64,000 bases of DNA, from positions 310,001 to 374,000 of the forward strand of contig MVDH01000006.1 in the NCBI GenBank assembly GCA_003056245.1, written 5' to 3'. Below, piece after piece: positions 9,104 through 21,300 of the stretch. A program made the translations under genes and the position numbers. Origin of the DNA: Cellvibrio sp. 79. GTDB lineage: Bacteria; Pseudomonadota; Gammaproteobacteria; Pseudomonadales; Cellvibrionaceae. The notes beneath the pieces are model-generated. The model saw only the letters and a list, made by a program, of their open reading frames with translations, searched no databases and was not told the origin of the DNA. Position 1 is the first letter of the stretch; each line of letters begins with the position of its first letter.

Positions 9104-10138
9104 ATGAACAGTTTTAATGTCTTGGCCCCCAGCGCCAGTTTTCATGAAGGTGAAATACCTGTCAGGTACACTCAGGACAATAATGTTCTCGGCGTAGTGT
9201 CCTACATTCCCGATGACCAATATTCACCATCAGGCGACCTTCCTCATTTACAAGTCCAGATTCCATCGGAACACAGGATCACCCTATCCGAAATTTGGCG
9301 AAGCGCCGCTAATGTCACGCGCGGGCATTGGGAATCCATTGATTTCAGCCACGACGGGGAATTGTTGTTTGGTGCAATCAGTTACGCGGTTGATGATGGT
9401 TTGATTCACGCAAATCAAACTGAAAAAAACTTTCGCAATATTTTTCGTTTGATTAACGAACAGGGATACCCGCATTTGTTTCGTATGTGGAGCTACATTC
9501 CGGGGCTTAATCAGGACAACAGTGACAACCTGGAAATCTATAAAGATTTTTGCTTTGGGCGATCTGAAGCATTCTCCGCTGAATTTTCACGCTCGTTAGC
9601 CCAGGTTCTACCCGCTGCTACCGGCATAGGCTCCTGCGCAAGAAAAGTCGCGGTATATTTTCTTGCCAAGAAAACGCCTGATTTAATTCATATCGAAAAC
9701 CCCATCCAGATTCCAGCCTATAAATATCCACCGCAATATGGCGTTAAAGCCCCTTCTTTCGCACGCGCGACCTATGTGCCCTTCGGCAATGGCGAATACC
9801 GCATGTATTTATCGGGCACGGCAAGCGTTGTTGGCCACAGCTCCCACCATCCGGATTCAATTGAAAAACAATGCGAAACAACGTTGCTGAATATCCAACG
9901 ATTGATTGATGCAGACAACCTGAAAAATTACGGCATCGAGCATCCGGTTAACCTGGTTGATCTCGACATGATCAAAGTCTATATCCGCCACCGCCATGAT
10001 TTTGCGGCAGTACAACGCATTTGTTCTGCGTTCTTCAGACCGGGCACATCGGTTATTTATTTGCATGCGGATATCTGCCGCAAAGATTTGCTCATTGAAT
10101 TGGAAGGTATTTTTAGCGGCAGCCGATCAGCCAGCTAA
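9104..10138 (+). CDS. chorismatase (FkbO/Hyg5/XanB2-like)
   Basis: Chorismatases hydrolyse chorismate to pyruvate plus a dihydroxycyclohexadiene carboxylate, 3-hydroxybenzoate, or a mix of 3- and 4-hydroxybenzoate, depending on subtype. Family motifs seen in order are FRMWSYIPGLN (near 125-136), IYKDFCFGRSEAF, ATGIGS, IENPIQIPAYKYPPQYG, APSFARA, LSGTASVVGHSSHHPD (near 245) and, at the end, LHADICRKDLLIELEG. The length of 344 is normal for the family. I cannot settle the product subtype by eye. It is the first gene of the rightward operon, 136 nt before the FAAL-ACP gene, so the likely role is to supply a chorismate-derived starter acid to the assembly line. The older automatic name for such genes is pteridine-dependent deoxygenase-like. 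Confidence 0.85.
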   Translation: MNSFNVLAPSASFHEGEIPVRYTQDNNVLGVVSYIPDDQYSPSGDLPHLQVQIPSEHRITLSEIWRSAANVTRGHWESIDFSHDGELLFGAISYAVDDGLIHANQTEKNFRNIFRLINEQGYPHLFRMWSYIPGLNQDNSDNLEIYKDFCFGRSEAFSAEFSRSLAQVLPAATGIGSCARKVAVYFLAKKTPDLIHIENPIQIPAYKYPPQYGVKAPSFARATYVPFGNGEYRMYLSGTASVVGHSSHHPDSIEKQCETTLLNIQRLIDADNLKNYGIEHPVNLVDLDMIKVYIRHRHDFAAVQRICSAFFRPGTSVIYLHADICRKDLLIELEGIFSGSRSAS

Positions 10139-10274
10139 TCAAGCTATTGATTGCCCGGATGACTCAGAAAACACACAGTCAATAAACATACCGGCAATTA
10201 ATCTGCTTGTTATTAATCACAGCACTTTTTATCAAAACATTTTTTTCTCAAAGCACTTTTATAAGAGCATTGTC

Positions 10275-12206
10275 ATGTTAATCACTGAAAAATTGTTGGC
10301 GAATCGCGAATTACTTAATAACAAACCATTATTTATTACCCTGGATAGCAATGGGCAACAGAGCAAAACCCTGGGCTATTCCGACTTTATGGATCAAACC
10401 CTGGCTTTAGCTTCATGGCTAAACACCCGGGGTTACAAAAAAGCGGTATTAGCCTATGGCCCGGGCATTGATTTTATAATCAGTTTTTACGCCTGTTTGT
10501 TTGCAGGGGTTATTGCCGTACCACTGCCTGAAATTACTGAAGGAACACTTACTGCAGATCTGCAAAAATTAAATATTGTTAGTGGTGATATTGGTGAATG
10601 CGTAGTGTTAACTGATTATGAAGCACATCAGTTATTAACCTCGCAAGCGGGGCTCCATGCAAATATCAGCACTATTGTTGATACCACCACTATATCCGAC
10701 CTCACATTACAACAAGCATTACCTGCGCTTAAACAAGATGATATCGCCTGTTTACTCTATACCTCAGGCTCAACCGGCGCCCCCAAAGGCGTAATCATTC
10801 GTCACAAGGATTTTTATTACAACGCAGCATCACTTGCAGAAGCCAGTGCATTTACATCAGCAAGTATTGGTGTTAGCTGGATGCCGCAGTACCACTCATT
10901 TGCATTGGTGTTTAATGCACTTTTACCTGCTTATGCAGCAGGTACAATGGTTCTGCTTGCACCCTATACATTTATTGCGCAACCCTATCGCTGGATACAG
11001 GCGATCTCTGAATATCGCGCAACCCACAGCGCAGCACCTACATTTGGTTATTTACAAGCCGCAAGAAATTGTACGGATGAACAATTGGAAAGCATTGATT
11101 TATCCTGCTGGCAAGTGGGATTAATTGCCGCCGAACCGATCAAATCATTTGTTTTCGATACATTCTTTAAACGTTTTGCATCGAATGGCCTGGAAACAGA
11201 ATTCCTCAAACCACTGTATGGTCTCTCAGAAACCGGCCCGATCAGTTGTGTTAGCCACCAACAGGCACCTTTTTTCAAATCAGAAAATACCCGCGCGCAA
11301 TCATTAAGCAATGCCTGCCTGGGTAGCGCATTTCCCGCTACAAAAATTGTTTGCGTAAATCCGGACACCAAACAAATTTGCGACGATCTGGAAGTGGGGG
11401 AAATTTGGGTTAGTGGCCCCTCAGTAAGCTCCGGTTATTGGCGTAATGATGAAATTAATGAGCAAGTATTTAATCAAACGCTCGCCACCATTCCCGGCGA
11501 TTTTTTTCGCACCGGCGATCTCGGCTATCTCTGGAACAATGAGCTTTACATTACCGGGCGACTTAAGGAAATATTGATTATCAATGGCAAAAATCACGCC
11601 CCCCAGGAAATAGAATGGGCTGTTCAACAAGTCTCCCCCTTGTTGGCCAATAACGCCACCGCCGCGTTTTCAGTGGCAACACGCGAAGGTGAGAAAATCA
11701 TATTGGCCCAGGAAATTACCGAAGAAATTGCGGCCACACCTTCCAATATTGACGCTATTTATAAAGCGGTATTACAGGCGGCATACCGCGTGCATCACAT
11801 TCAATTGGCAAGTGTGATCTTTGTGCCCGTTGGTTCAATTCCACGCACAGCGGGTGGAAAAATTCGCAGAAGTTATTGCAAGGAATTATTCGAACAACAG
11901 CAGCTACCCTTGCTGGCAATTCGTACCAAAGATGATGCGCTTACGGTAAGTATTCCGGCACAGAGAATACAACCTTCATCCGGTAATCCGTTGGAAGACC
12001 AGCTCTATGCCCTCTTCCTGAAAAAGTTATCGCTGGATCTATTACCGCACGATCTTGAACTGGATGCATTTAATCTCGATTCTTTGCAAGTGGCTGAATT
12101 GGCCGCGTCGATTGAATCCACATTCAAAATTTCGTTTCCGCCAACCCTTCTGTTCAAATACAAAAACTTTCAGTCTATTTATAGCTACATCGAAGCGCGC
12201 ATGTAA
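10275..12206 (+). CDS. fatty-acyl-AMP-ligase-like (FAAL) protein with C-terminal carrier domain
   Basis: 643 residues. The AMP-ligase part (about 1-560) has YTSGSTGAPKG (tyrosine near residue 162), SWMPQYHSFALVF, YGLSETG, FFRTGDLGY and GRLKEILIINGKNHAPQEIE. The last matches the FAAL form rather than an amino-acid A domain. The C-terminal ~75 residues are an acyl-carrier domain with phosphopantetheine serine 603 in NLDSLQ. It should activate a carboxylic acid as the adenylate and load it on its own carrier for the first C domain of the megasynthase. The substrate is either a fatty acid or the hydroxybenzoate made by the gene before it. The frame is open back to 9996, but the upstream part overlaps the chorismatase and has no homology; ATG 10275 starts the ligase fold. 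Confidence 0.88.
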   Translation: MLITEKLLANRELLNNKPLFITLDSNGQQSKTLGYSDFMDQTLALASWLNTRGYKKAVLAYGPGIDFIISFYACLFAGVIAVPLPEITEGTLTADLQKLNIVSGDIGECVVLTDYEAHQLLTSQAGLHANISTIVDTTTISDLTLQQALPALKQDDIACLLYTSGSTGAPKGVIIRHKDFYYNAASLAEASAFTSASIGVSWMPQYHSFALVFNALLPAYAAGTMVLLAPYTFIAQPYRWIQAISEYRATHSAAPTFGYLQAARNCTDEQLESIDLSCWQVGLIAAEPIKSFVFDTFFKRFASNGLETEFLKPLYGLSETGPISCVSHQQAPFFKSENTRAQSLSNACLGSAFPATKIVCVNPDTKQICDDLEVGEIWVSGPSVSSGYWRNDEINEQVFNQTLATIPGDFFRTGDLGYLWNNELYITGRLKEILIINGKNHAPQEIEWAVQQVSPLLANNATAAFSVATREGEKIILAQEITEEIAATPSNIDAIYKAVLQAAYRVHHIQLASVIFVPVGSIPRTAGGKIRRSYCKELFEQQQLPLLAIRTKDDALTVSIPAQRIQPSSGNPLEDQLYALFLKKLSLDLLPHDLELDAFNLDSLQVAELAASIESTFKISFPPTLLFKYKNFQSIYSYIEARM

Positions 12207-12307
12207 TTGCGCGCCGCTCTTTTTATAGCGCTTGATTCTGATAGCCATCTCCATAACCTGTTTTCACGGGACAGGTAATTGACTAGCAATGCAAAAGGCA
12301 AATTACC

Positions 12308-15300
12308 ATGCTGAACGAGTATCCATCGGGCAATACCCAATCCTTTCCGCTCTCACATCCACAACAACGCATTTGGTTTGCAGAAATTATCAACCCGAAC
12401 AGCGGTGTGGGAAACCTTGTTGGTCATTCGGAATTTCAACAGCCAATTGATAGTCAATTACTTGAGCAGGCTATCAATACCCTGATCATGTCGGCTGATA
12501 CGTTACGTTTACGTATTCAAACCACCCAAGATGGCGTGGGACAATATGTTGCGAGTTATGAAACCATTGCGCTGAAAGCACTGGATTTTTCTACTGATGA
12601 GCAATTCCGGCAACACATTGATACGTTGATCCGCTATCCCTTCGCTGTTGATAACACACCCTTATACTATTTTGAATTGATTCGTGTAGCAGGCCAGCCT
12701 GCGCGCCTGGTGTATTGCTTCCATCATGTAATTATGGATGCAGCCAGTATGAAAATTACCATTGATGCCATCTATGATAATTATCGCCAGCTTGCGGGCG
12801 GGCGGGCATGTTTGCCACTGGAAGGCCAGGATTATCGCAACTACCTGAAGTATGAAGCCAATTATCTTTCGTCAGAAAAATGCGCGCGGGACCAAAAATT
12901 CTGGGCGAAAAAATTAGACAATTATGAAGAAACAGCGCGAATTAAATCGCTGGGTAAAGCTGTTTCAGTAAACGCCGACCGGGTGGAATATAATCTTGAT
13001 CAAGCGCTTAATCAGAAAATCCAGGATTTTTGCAAACATGAAAAGACCTCGGCTTATCGTTTATTAATTGCAGCCTACTATGTTTATCTGAGCCGTTTGT
13101 CTGGTCGTAGGGATACTATTATTGGAACGGTTTTCCACAACCGTTTTAATCTGGAATTTTGCGACAAGATAGGCATGTTTGTCAGCACCACACCGGTACG
13201 GCTAACGATTGAAGAAACAACTTCGATCAGTTTTCGCGAACTACTCACGCTCGTTGATACCGAAGTCGAACTGGCGCAGCACCACCAGGATTACCCCTTT
13301 GACTTGCTGATCCAGGATCGCAAAAAAAATGGCATGGATGCACCATTATTTGAAGCCGCCATCAGTTATCAAAATTCTTCTTTTATATTACCAACGGAAT
13401 TTCACTTCCAGAAAGCACAGGAATTCCCGCTGGTCATTCATCTTTCCCATCGTGGCGCTAATAATCAGTTAAAGCTCGAACTGGATTATCAAACCGATTA
13501 TTTTTCAAACACAGAAGTTTCTGCACTCTGTAAACATTTGCTCACTGTTATCGAAGGCGCTATTGCCAACCCGCAGACAGATATAGAAAAGCTCGCAATA
13601 CTAACGCGCGATGAACACGATAAACTATTAAATACCGAACACCTCAATCAATTTAAACCGCAGCACACCATCACTGAATTATTTGAACAACAAGTTGTCA
13701 GCAACCCGCATTCAGTGGCAGTGGTGAATGGCGAAAAATCCATTACTTATAAAGAGCTTAATGAACATGCAACCCGACTCGCTGCAAGGTTGCAAGCACT
13801 GAACGTCACGCGCGAAACCCTGGTCGCTATTTTATTACCCCGCTCCACCGACATGATTATTGCCATGCTCGGCGTTATCAAAGCCGGCGCGGCTTACTTG
13901 CCAGTAGATCCTGATTATCCACAAGATCGCATTGAATTTATGTTGCAAGACAGCGACGTTTCGCTGTTGATCACAACTACAGAACTAGCAAGTAAAAGCC
14001 AAACTATATGCAACACACTGCTAATCGATAACTTGCCGGATGAAACGTTTGCATACCAATTTATTAAGGGTAAACCAGACGATTTGTTTTATGTAATTTA
14101 TACCTCGGGTTCAACCGGGCGTCCAAAAGGGGTTGCCGTTGAACACGCCAGTTTTGAAAATCTCATTTATACGCACCGCCGTATTTATTCCGGGAATTCC
14201 AATGACCGTATGAGCCAGGTTGCCAGTGTCAGTTTTGATGCGATGGCATTTGAAGTCTGGCCCTGCCTCACCAGTGGCGCCACACTTTATATTGTGGACG
14301 ATGAAACCCGCCTGGACCCAACTGCATTAAAACAGTGGCTGGTGCACAACAAAATTACCGTGAGTTTTCAATCTACATTGATGGCTGAGCGTTTACTGGA
14401 AGAAGAATGGCCAACTGAAACCGCGTTGCGTTTCTTGCGCACCGCTGGCGATAAACTTAATCGTTTTCCATCACAACAATTGCCTTTTGCTGTGCACAAT
14501 CTTTATGGGCCAACAGAAGATACTGTGTGGACCACCTTGGCTGATGCATCCCGGGCAACAAATAACCATGATGTTCCTGATATTGGTTATGCGCTGGATA
14601 ACAAACATATTTTCATCCTCTCCAAACGCAATCAGCTTTTACCGCAGGGCTGTATTGGTGAATTATGTATTGCCGGTGCCGGCCTCGCACGTGGCTATAT
14701 CAATCAACCGGAACTAACTGCACAACGGTTTATTTCATTGCAGCTTCCAGCTGACAATAAAACGCTGCGCGTTTACAAAACCGGCGATCTGGCCCGCATT
14801 AAAGAAAACGGTGCGCTCGAATTTATTGGCCGAAATGATAACCAGGTAAAAATTCGCGGATTCCGTATCGAACCCGGTGAAATTGAACAACAGTTGATTA
14901 ACCTGCCGCAGGTTCAGGAAGCCGTCGTAATACCGCTCGCGGATAAAAGCGGCAGCAATTACTTGTGCGCTTACTTCACCGCAACTGAAACATTATCTGC
15001 TATTCATCTTAAAAAGATACTCGGCCAGTATTTACCGGATTACATGGTACCAGCAGTATTTTTGCAAATTGCTGCAATGCCATTAACTCGCAATGGAAAA
15101 ATCGATCGCCGGGCCTTACCAGCACCGCAGCATGAACTAACGCCGATAACGTCGCACACACCGATGACTGCATTGGAGTTACAGCTGTGTGAAATATGGC
15201 GATCGCTATTACCGGTTGCCAATATTACAAAAGAGGACAATTTCTTTAACCTTGGTGGACATTCGTTTAAAGCGGTGGCGATGGTTTCATTAATTCGCCA

Positions 15301-18300
15301 ACAGCTGGAAAGGGAAATTTCGGTAAAAACAATTTTTGCCCACCCTACCCTCGCGGCATTGGCCAGTGTGCTTGAAAGCACTGGCAGTAAAACCTTATCA
15401 ACAATTCCCGTGGCGGCGGCCAGGCAATATTATCCGGCATCATCGGCACAAAAGCGTTTATTTGCATTAAGCCAGATTAATTCCGAAAAAATTACTTACA
15501 ACATTCCTGCGGTGTATAACATTTTGGGGCCATTGGATTATCTGAAGCTGAAAGAGGCGCTACACCAGTTAATCCAGCGTCACGAATCCTTACGTACATC
15601 CCTGGCATTTATTAATGGCGAGGTGATGCAAACTATTCATCATCAAGCTGATGTCAGCACCACTATTGAATTTTTTTCCGGTGCTGCCGGGGACATTGAC
15701 AATTGCATTCATAATTTCACGCGCCCCTTCGATTTAAACCAGGCTCCGCTGCTGCGTCTGGGCGTTTTTTCTGTCGATGATTACCAGCATGTATTAATGA
15801 TTAATGTTCACCATGCTGTTGCCGATGGAATATCACTGAGCATTTATTTGCAAGAATTAGCAGCGCTCTACCAGGGAATAGTTTTACCGCCACCGCGCTT
15901 GCACCATAAAGATTACAGCGAATGGGAACTTGGCGAAGACTACGCTGCGATTACCCGTCAACAACGCGAATTCTGGTTGTCACTATTGCCGGATAATTTA
16001 CCGCTATTGGATCTGCCAACAGATTATTCCCGTCCCGCCAAATCATCTTACCGGGGGAAAAGTTTACATCTCGAACTTGCTCCCGCGCTCGCGGAAAAAT
16101 TGCACAATGCCTGCCAGCAACAAGGCTATACGCTTTATATGGTTACCCTGGCGGCGTTCGGGATTTTGTTGCACAAATATTCGCGCCAACAGGATTTAAT
16201 CATTGGCACTCCTGCTATGGGGCGCCAGCATCCCGATCTGCAAACAGTGACCGGCATGTTGGTAAATACACTGGCTCTGCATTTGACACCGACTGCAGAC
16301 AGCACGCTAAAAAATTATCTTGGACAGATCAAACAAATGGTTATCGGTGCCATTGATAACCAGGGCTTTTTATTTGAAGAACTACTCAATCATATCAATC
16401 CGGTAACAGATAATTCACGCAATCCCGTCTTTGATGTGTTTTTCTCATTGGTTACTGAAGAACTGGGGCAATTTTCATTGCCGGGCACGCAAACAACACC
16501 GCGTGAATTTGAATTTCCTATTGCCAAATTTGACCTGTCACTTACCGTTTATGAGCGCGCAACGGGAATCGACCTCACCCTTGAATACGCAACCGATTTA
16601 TTCAAAGCAGAAACAGCACAAACGTTATTGCAGCATTATCAGATGGTTATCACGCAACTCGGTGATTACCTGGCAGGTTCCGATACACAAGATATTGCCA
16701 AACAGATTGGTGAATTAACGCTTGTTGATGATTTTGAAAAACACATCTTGCTCGGTGAATTCAATAACACGGCGAAAGAATACCCAATCGAACAAACGCT
16801 AAGCCACGTATTTGAAACACAGGCAAACAAAACCCCCGACAATATCGCCGTAGCATTTGCCGATAGCCAATTAACCTACGAGCAACTGAATGCCCGCGCA
16901 AACCAGCTCGCGCGGCACTTACGCGACCTGGGTGTAAGTCGCGATAAAATTATTGCCGTAGTATTGGAACGCAGCCTGGAATTACCCGTTGCACTTTTCG
17001 CTATTTTAAAAGCGGGAGGCGCATACCTACCTATTGGTCCAAACCTGCCGCAAGACAGGATTGATTACATGCTTGACGATAGCCAGGCACAGTTAGTAAT
17101 CAGCCACAGTCAATTTTCAACACAACTGGAGAATTTTTCCGGCCAACAGTTATTGATTGATCAATGGTTGTTGCAAGGCGATTTATCGAGCATCGATAAC
17201 AATAATCTTAATGCAAACAGCGGCCCTGATGACCTGGCTTATATTATTTACACATCGGGCTCTACTGGTCGCCCGAAAGGTGCAATGATCGAACACCGCG
17301 CGGTATTAAATCGAATTTTCTGGATGCAGGATCAATATCCGCTAACCGAACACGATGTGATATTGCAAAAAACGCCCTACACTTTTGACGTATCTGTTTG
17401 GGAATTATTCTGGTGGTCATTTGCCGGAGCCTCAGTTTATTTCCTTGCGCCGGATGCCGAAAAAGATCCGCAAGCTATTTTCAGTTGTATCGACGAACAA
17501 AAAATTTCTGTTTTGCATTTTGTGCCGTCCATGCTGAATGCATCATTGGAATATTTATCCGCTAGCACGCTGGGCTCGCCAACAATGTCTGCTGCTCATA
17601 AACTGCAGAGCCTGCGTAATGTATTTGCCAGCGGCGAAGCGCTGAGCCCGGCCCAGGTAGAAAATTTCAATCGGCTTATCCATACAAGTTCTGGTGCACA
17701 GCTGATCAATTTATACGGCCCCACTGAAGCGGCAATTGATGTCAGTTGGTTTGATTGCCCGACTTCCGGAACGATTACACGCATACCAATCGGAAAACCC
17801 ATCAGCAATATCCGGTTATATATTCTGGATGAACAACAGCGTTTGGTTCCGCGCGGTATCGCCGGAGAATTGTATATTTCAGGCACTGGTGTTGGCCGTG
17901 GTTATATTAATAAACCTGAATTGAGTAACGAAAAATTTATTGCCGATCCATTTTTCAAAAATGTGCGTATGTATCGCACTGGCGATTTATGTCGCTGGCT
18001 GGACGACGGTAATATTGAATATCTGGGGCGCCTTGATCATCAGGTAAAAATTCGCGGTTACCGCATTGAACTGGGAGAAATCGAAAGTCGCCTGCTCGGT
18101 CACTCACGTATTCGCGATGCGGTTGTAATAGCACGGCAAGATGCGCAAAACGAAAGCTACTTGTGTGCGTATGTAGTGGATCGCACAACGACAGCAGATC
18201 CACATGCATTAACAGCGGAGCTGCGTAATTACCTGGCGCAATGGCTACCGGATTATATGGTGCCAGCCAATATCCAGGTACTCGATACTATGCCGTTAAA

Positions 18301-21300
18301 TGCCAGCGGCAAAATTGATCGACATGCCCTGCCTGAACCGGATCAACAACTCGACGATATCAGTGCAAATTATTGTGCGCCGGAAACTGCGCTTGAAAAA
18401 CAACTGGTGCAACTCTGGGAAACTGCATTGGGGCGCTCACCGATCGGGCTTAACGACGATTTCTTTGCGCTGGGTGGAAGTTCTTTATCGCTAATACGCC
18501 TGTTGTCGTTAATCACTAATACATTTGGTGTGTCATTACCCCTATCGACTTTTTTTGAAACGCCGATATTGCGTGATATCGCTGCCGTTATTGCTGCGAG
18601 TGGCGATCATTCCGCACACATTTCCATTCCTGTTGCGCCCGAAAAAATCTGGTACAAAACCTCGGCCAGCCAACAGCGTATGTATATCCTCGATCAATTT
18701 GAAGAGGCATCGCGCAGTTACCTGATTACTGCCCTGTTCAGGATTCAGGGCAAACTGGATAGCGCAAAACTGGAATCCAGTTTCCGTCAATTAATTAATT
18801 TGCACGAAGTCTTGCGCACGCGCTTTAGTGTGCAAGGCAACAGCATCATGCAAACTATTGATGCTGATGTTACTTTTGCACTGGAACACCTAAAGCTACC
18901 AGAACAATCAGATCGAAAAAAACCATTAGAAAACATTATCAACGACTGCTTGCAACCATTGGATCTGGCATGCGCGCCCTTGATGCGTGCATCACTTATT
19001 GAGGAGCATCCTGACAATTACTGCCTGGTGATTCATTGGCATCACATTATTGTCGATGGTGTTTCGATAAACCTGTTGTTAAAAGATCTTGCCGATTTGT
19101 ACAACGGCGAAACCCCGGCGAGCACCAGCATAACCTTTAAAGATTATGCCGAATGGGAACAGAGCGATGAATATGCAACACTGATCAACGATGATAAAGC
19201 TTACTGGCTTGCAGAATTCCAACGCGAAATTCCCACGCTGACATTAGCCACAGACTTTAAACGACCTGCACAACGCAGTTTTGCCGGAGATCGCATAAAA
19301 CGGGAAATTCCCGCGTCATTAATGGATGCGGCTCAACAATTTTCCGAGCACCAGGGTTACACCTTGTTTATGACGCTGCTGGCTGCACTCAATATATTGC
19401 TTCATAAACATACACAACAGGATGACATTATTGTTGGTACTCCGGTCGCGGGCAGAAGCCTGGGTAACTGCGATGAAATTTGCGGAATGTTTGTTAACAC
19501 CCTGCCGTTGTCTTCCCCTATTGATAGCCGTAAAACGTTCACTGATTACTGTGAGCAGGTCAAACAAAAAGTATTGTTGGCGTTGGAACATCAGCAATAT
19601 CCATTTGACCACCTGGTAGAACAACTGGATATTCCACGCGATACCAGCCGCAACCCGATGTTTGATGTAATGTTCGCCCTGCAAAATCACGGTGAGCAAC
19701 AACTTTCATTGGATCATCTGGATACTTCGCCACTGATTTGTCCTTTACCCATCGCGAAGTTTGATTTAACGGTAACGCTGTTTCAGCTAACCAATAATAT
19801 CCTGTGCGATTTTGAATTCTGCACGGATCTATTTGATTCGCGTACCATCGAAAATCTGGCAGACCAATACCTCTATACCTTGCAAACATTTATCAGCGCA
19901 CCCCATTTAATAATTGACGAGTTTCATCTTGCAGATGCGCCATTAGCGTTAACACCAATTGCAAACACTAACAACTCACAACCAACCAAACCAATCCACC
20001 TGTTATTTGAAGAGCAGGTTGCGCTAACGCCGGATGCGACTGCGCTGGTGTTTCAGAATACATCAATTACTTATGCCGAACTGGATAAGTACGCTGAACG
20101 GATTTGCGCACAATTGCTTAATGCAGGTGCGGGCCCCGAGAAATTTGTGGGTGTGATGCTGGGCCGCAGCCCCGGATTAATCGCAAGCCTGCTAGGAATT
20201 TTCAAGGCCGGAGCAGTTTATTTGCCCATAGACCCTGAATATCCGCTGGAGCGAAAAGCCTATCAATTGCAGGATAGCCAATGTGACTTATTAATCGGTC
20301 GCGCTGATGTCGATATCCCGAAACACTGGAGCGGTAAACTACTCTCGATAGACGATATTTTTTCCGGAAATGCAGAACAAGAAAAAACCGTTGTTAATCA
20401 GAAACCATCATACGCGTTGACCGATGTTAAACCGGAAAGTGCGGCCTATTGTATTTATACCTCGGGCTCGACCGGAACGCCGAAAGGTGTGGTTGTAGAA
20501 CATCGCAATCTGGCGAATGTTATTCATGCCCAACGCGAATTCTACGGTATCAATACCAAAGAAAAGGTGTTGCTTTTTGCCGCGCCGGTTTTTGATGCGT
20601 CACTGGAGCAAATATTTGTTGCACTGACTTCAGGTGCAACCCTGGTGATTGTCGATGATGAAAACATTCGCGATCATTTACTGATGCAAAACATTATTGC
20701 AGAACAGAAAATAACTCACCTGAATGCGGTGCCTGCATTTTTAAACTTGCTGGAACCACAAACATTCCCCGCGTTAAAACGTGTGGTATGCGGAGCCGAT
20801 ATTTGCTCGCCGGAACTTGCCCGCAAGTGGTCAGCACATTGTCAATTTATTAACGTGTATGGTCCTACGGAGGCCGCAATATCCAGCACCGTACACAGTG
20901 TCGATGCCACCAGCTTTATCCTGCCATCGATTCCGATTGGTCGCGCCATTGCACAAACAACAACGCATGTGGTGGATAACAAATGCAGACCCGTCGCTGA
21001 TGGTATGCCGGGTGAATTATGTATTGGCGGCGCCGGTGTTGCGCGCGGTTATTTAAATAATCCTGAATTAACTCGCGAAAAATTTATTGCATCACCACTG
21101 GACAACACCGATCGCTGGTATCGCACTGGCGATAGGGTGCGCCGCAATCTGCAAGGAGATCTGGAATATTTGGGGCGCATTGACGCGCAGGTAAAAATTC
21201 GCGGCTTCCGTATCGAGCCCGGCGAAATTGAAACAGTTCTAGCCACCTACCCCGGTGTTATTCAAGCAGCAATAGCCGTGAAAGAAGATGCACATCGAGG

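Noticed and set aside
9996-10274. Upstream extension of the FAAL-ACP frame
   Set aside because: It overlaps the end of the chorismatase gene and codes for nothing like the ligase fold. ATG 10275 begins the homologous region.
14090-14560. Assigning A1 to glycine because its last code positions (L-V-W-K) resemble the DILQLGLIWK glycine code
   Set aside because: Only the final positions agree; the first six differ, and position 299 is an unusual arginine. No assignment is safe by eye.
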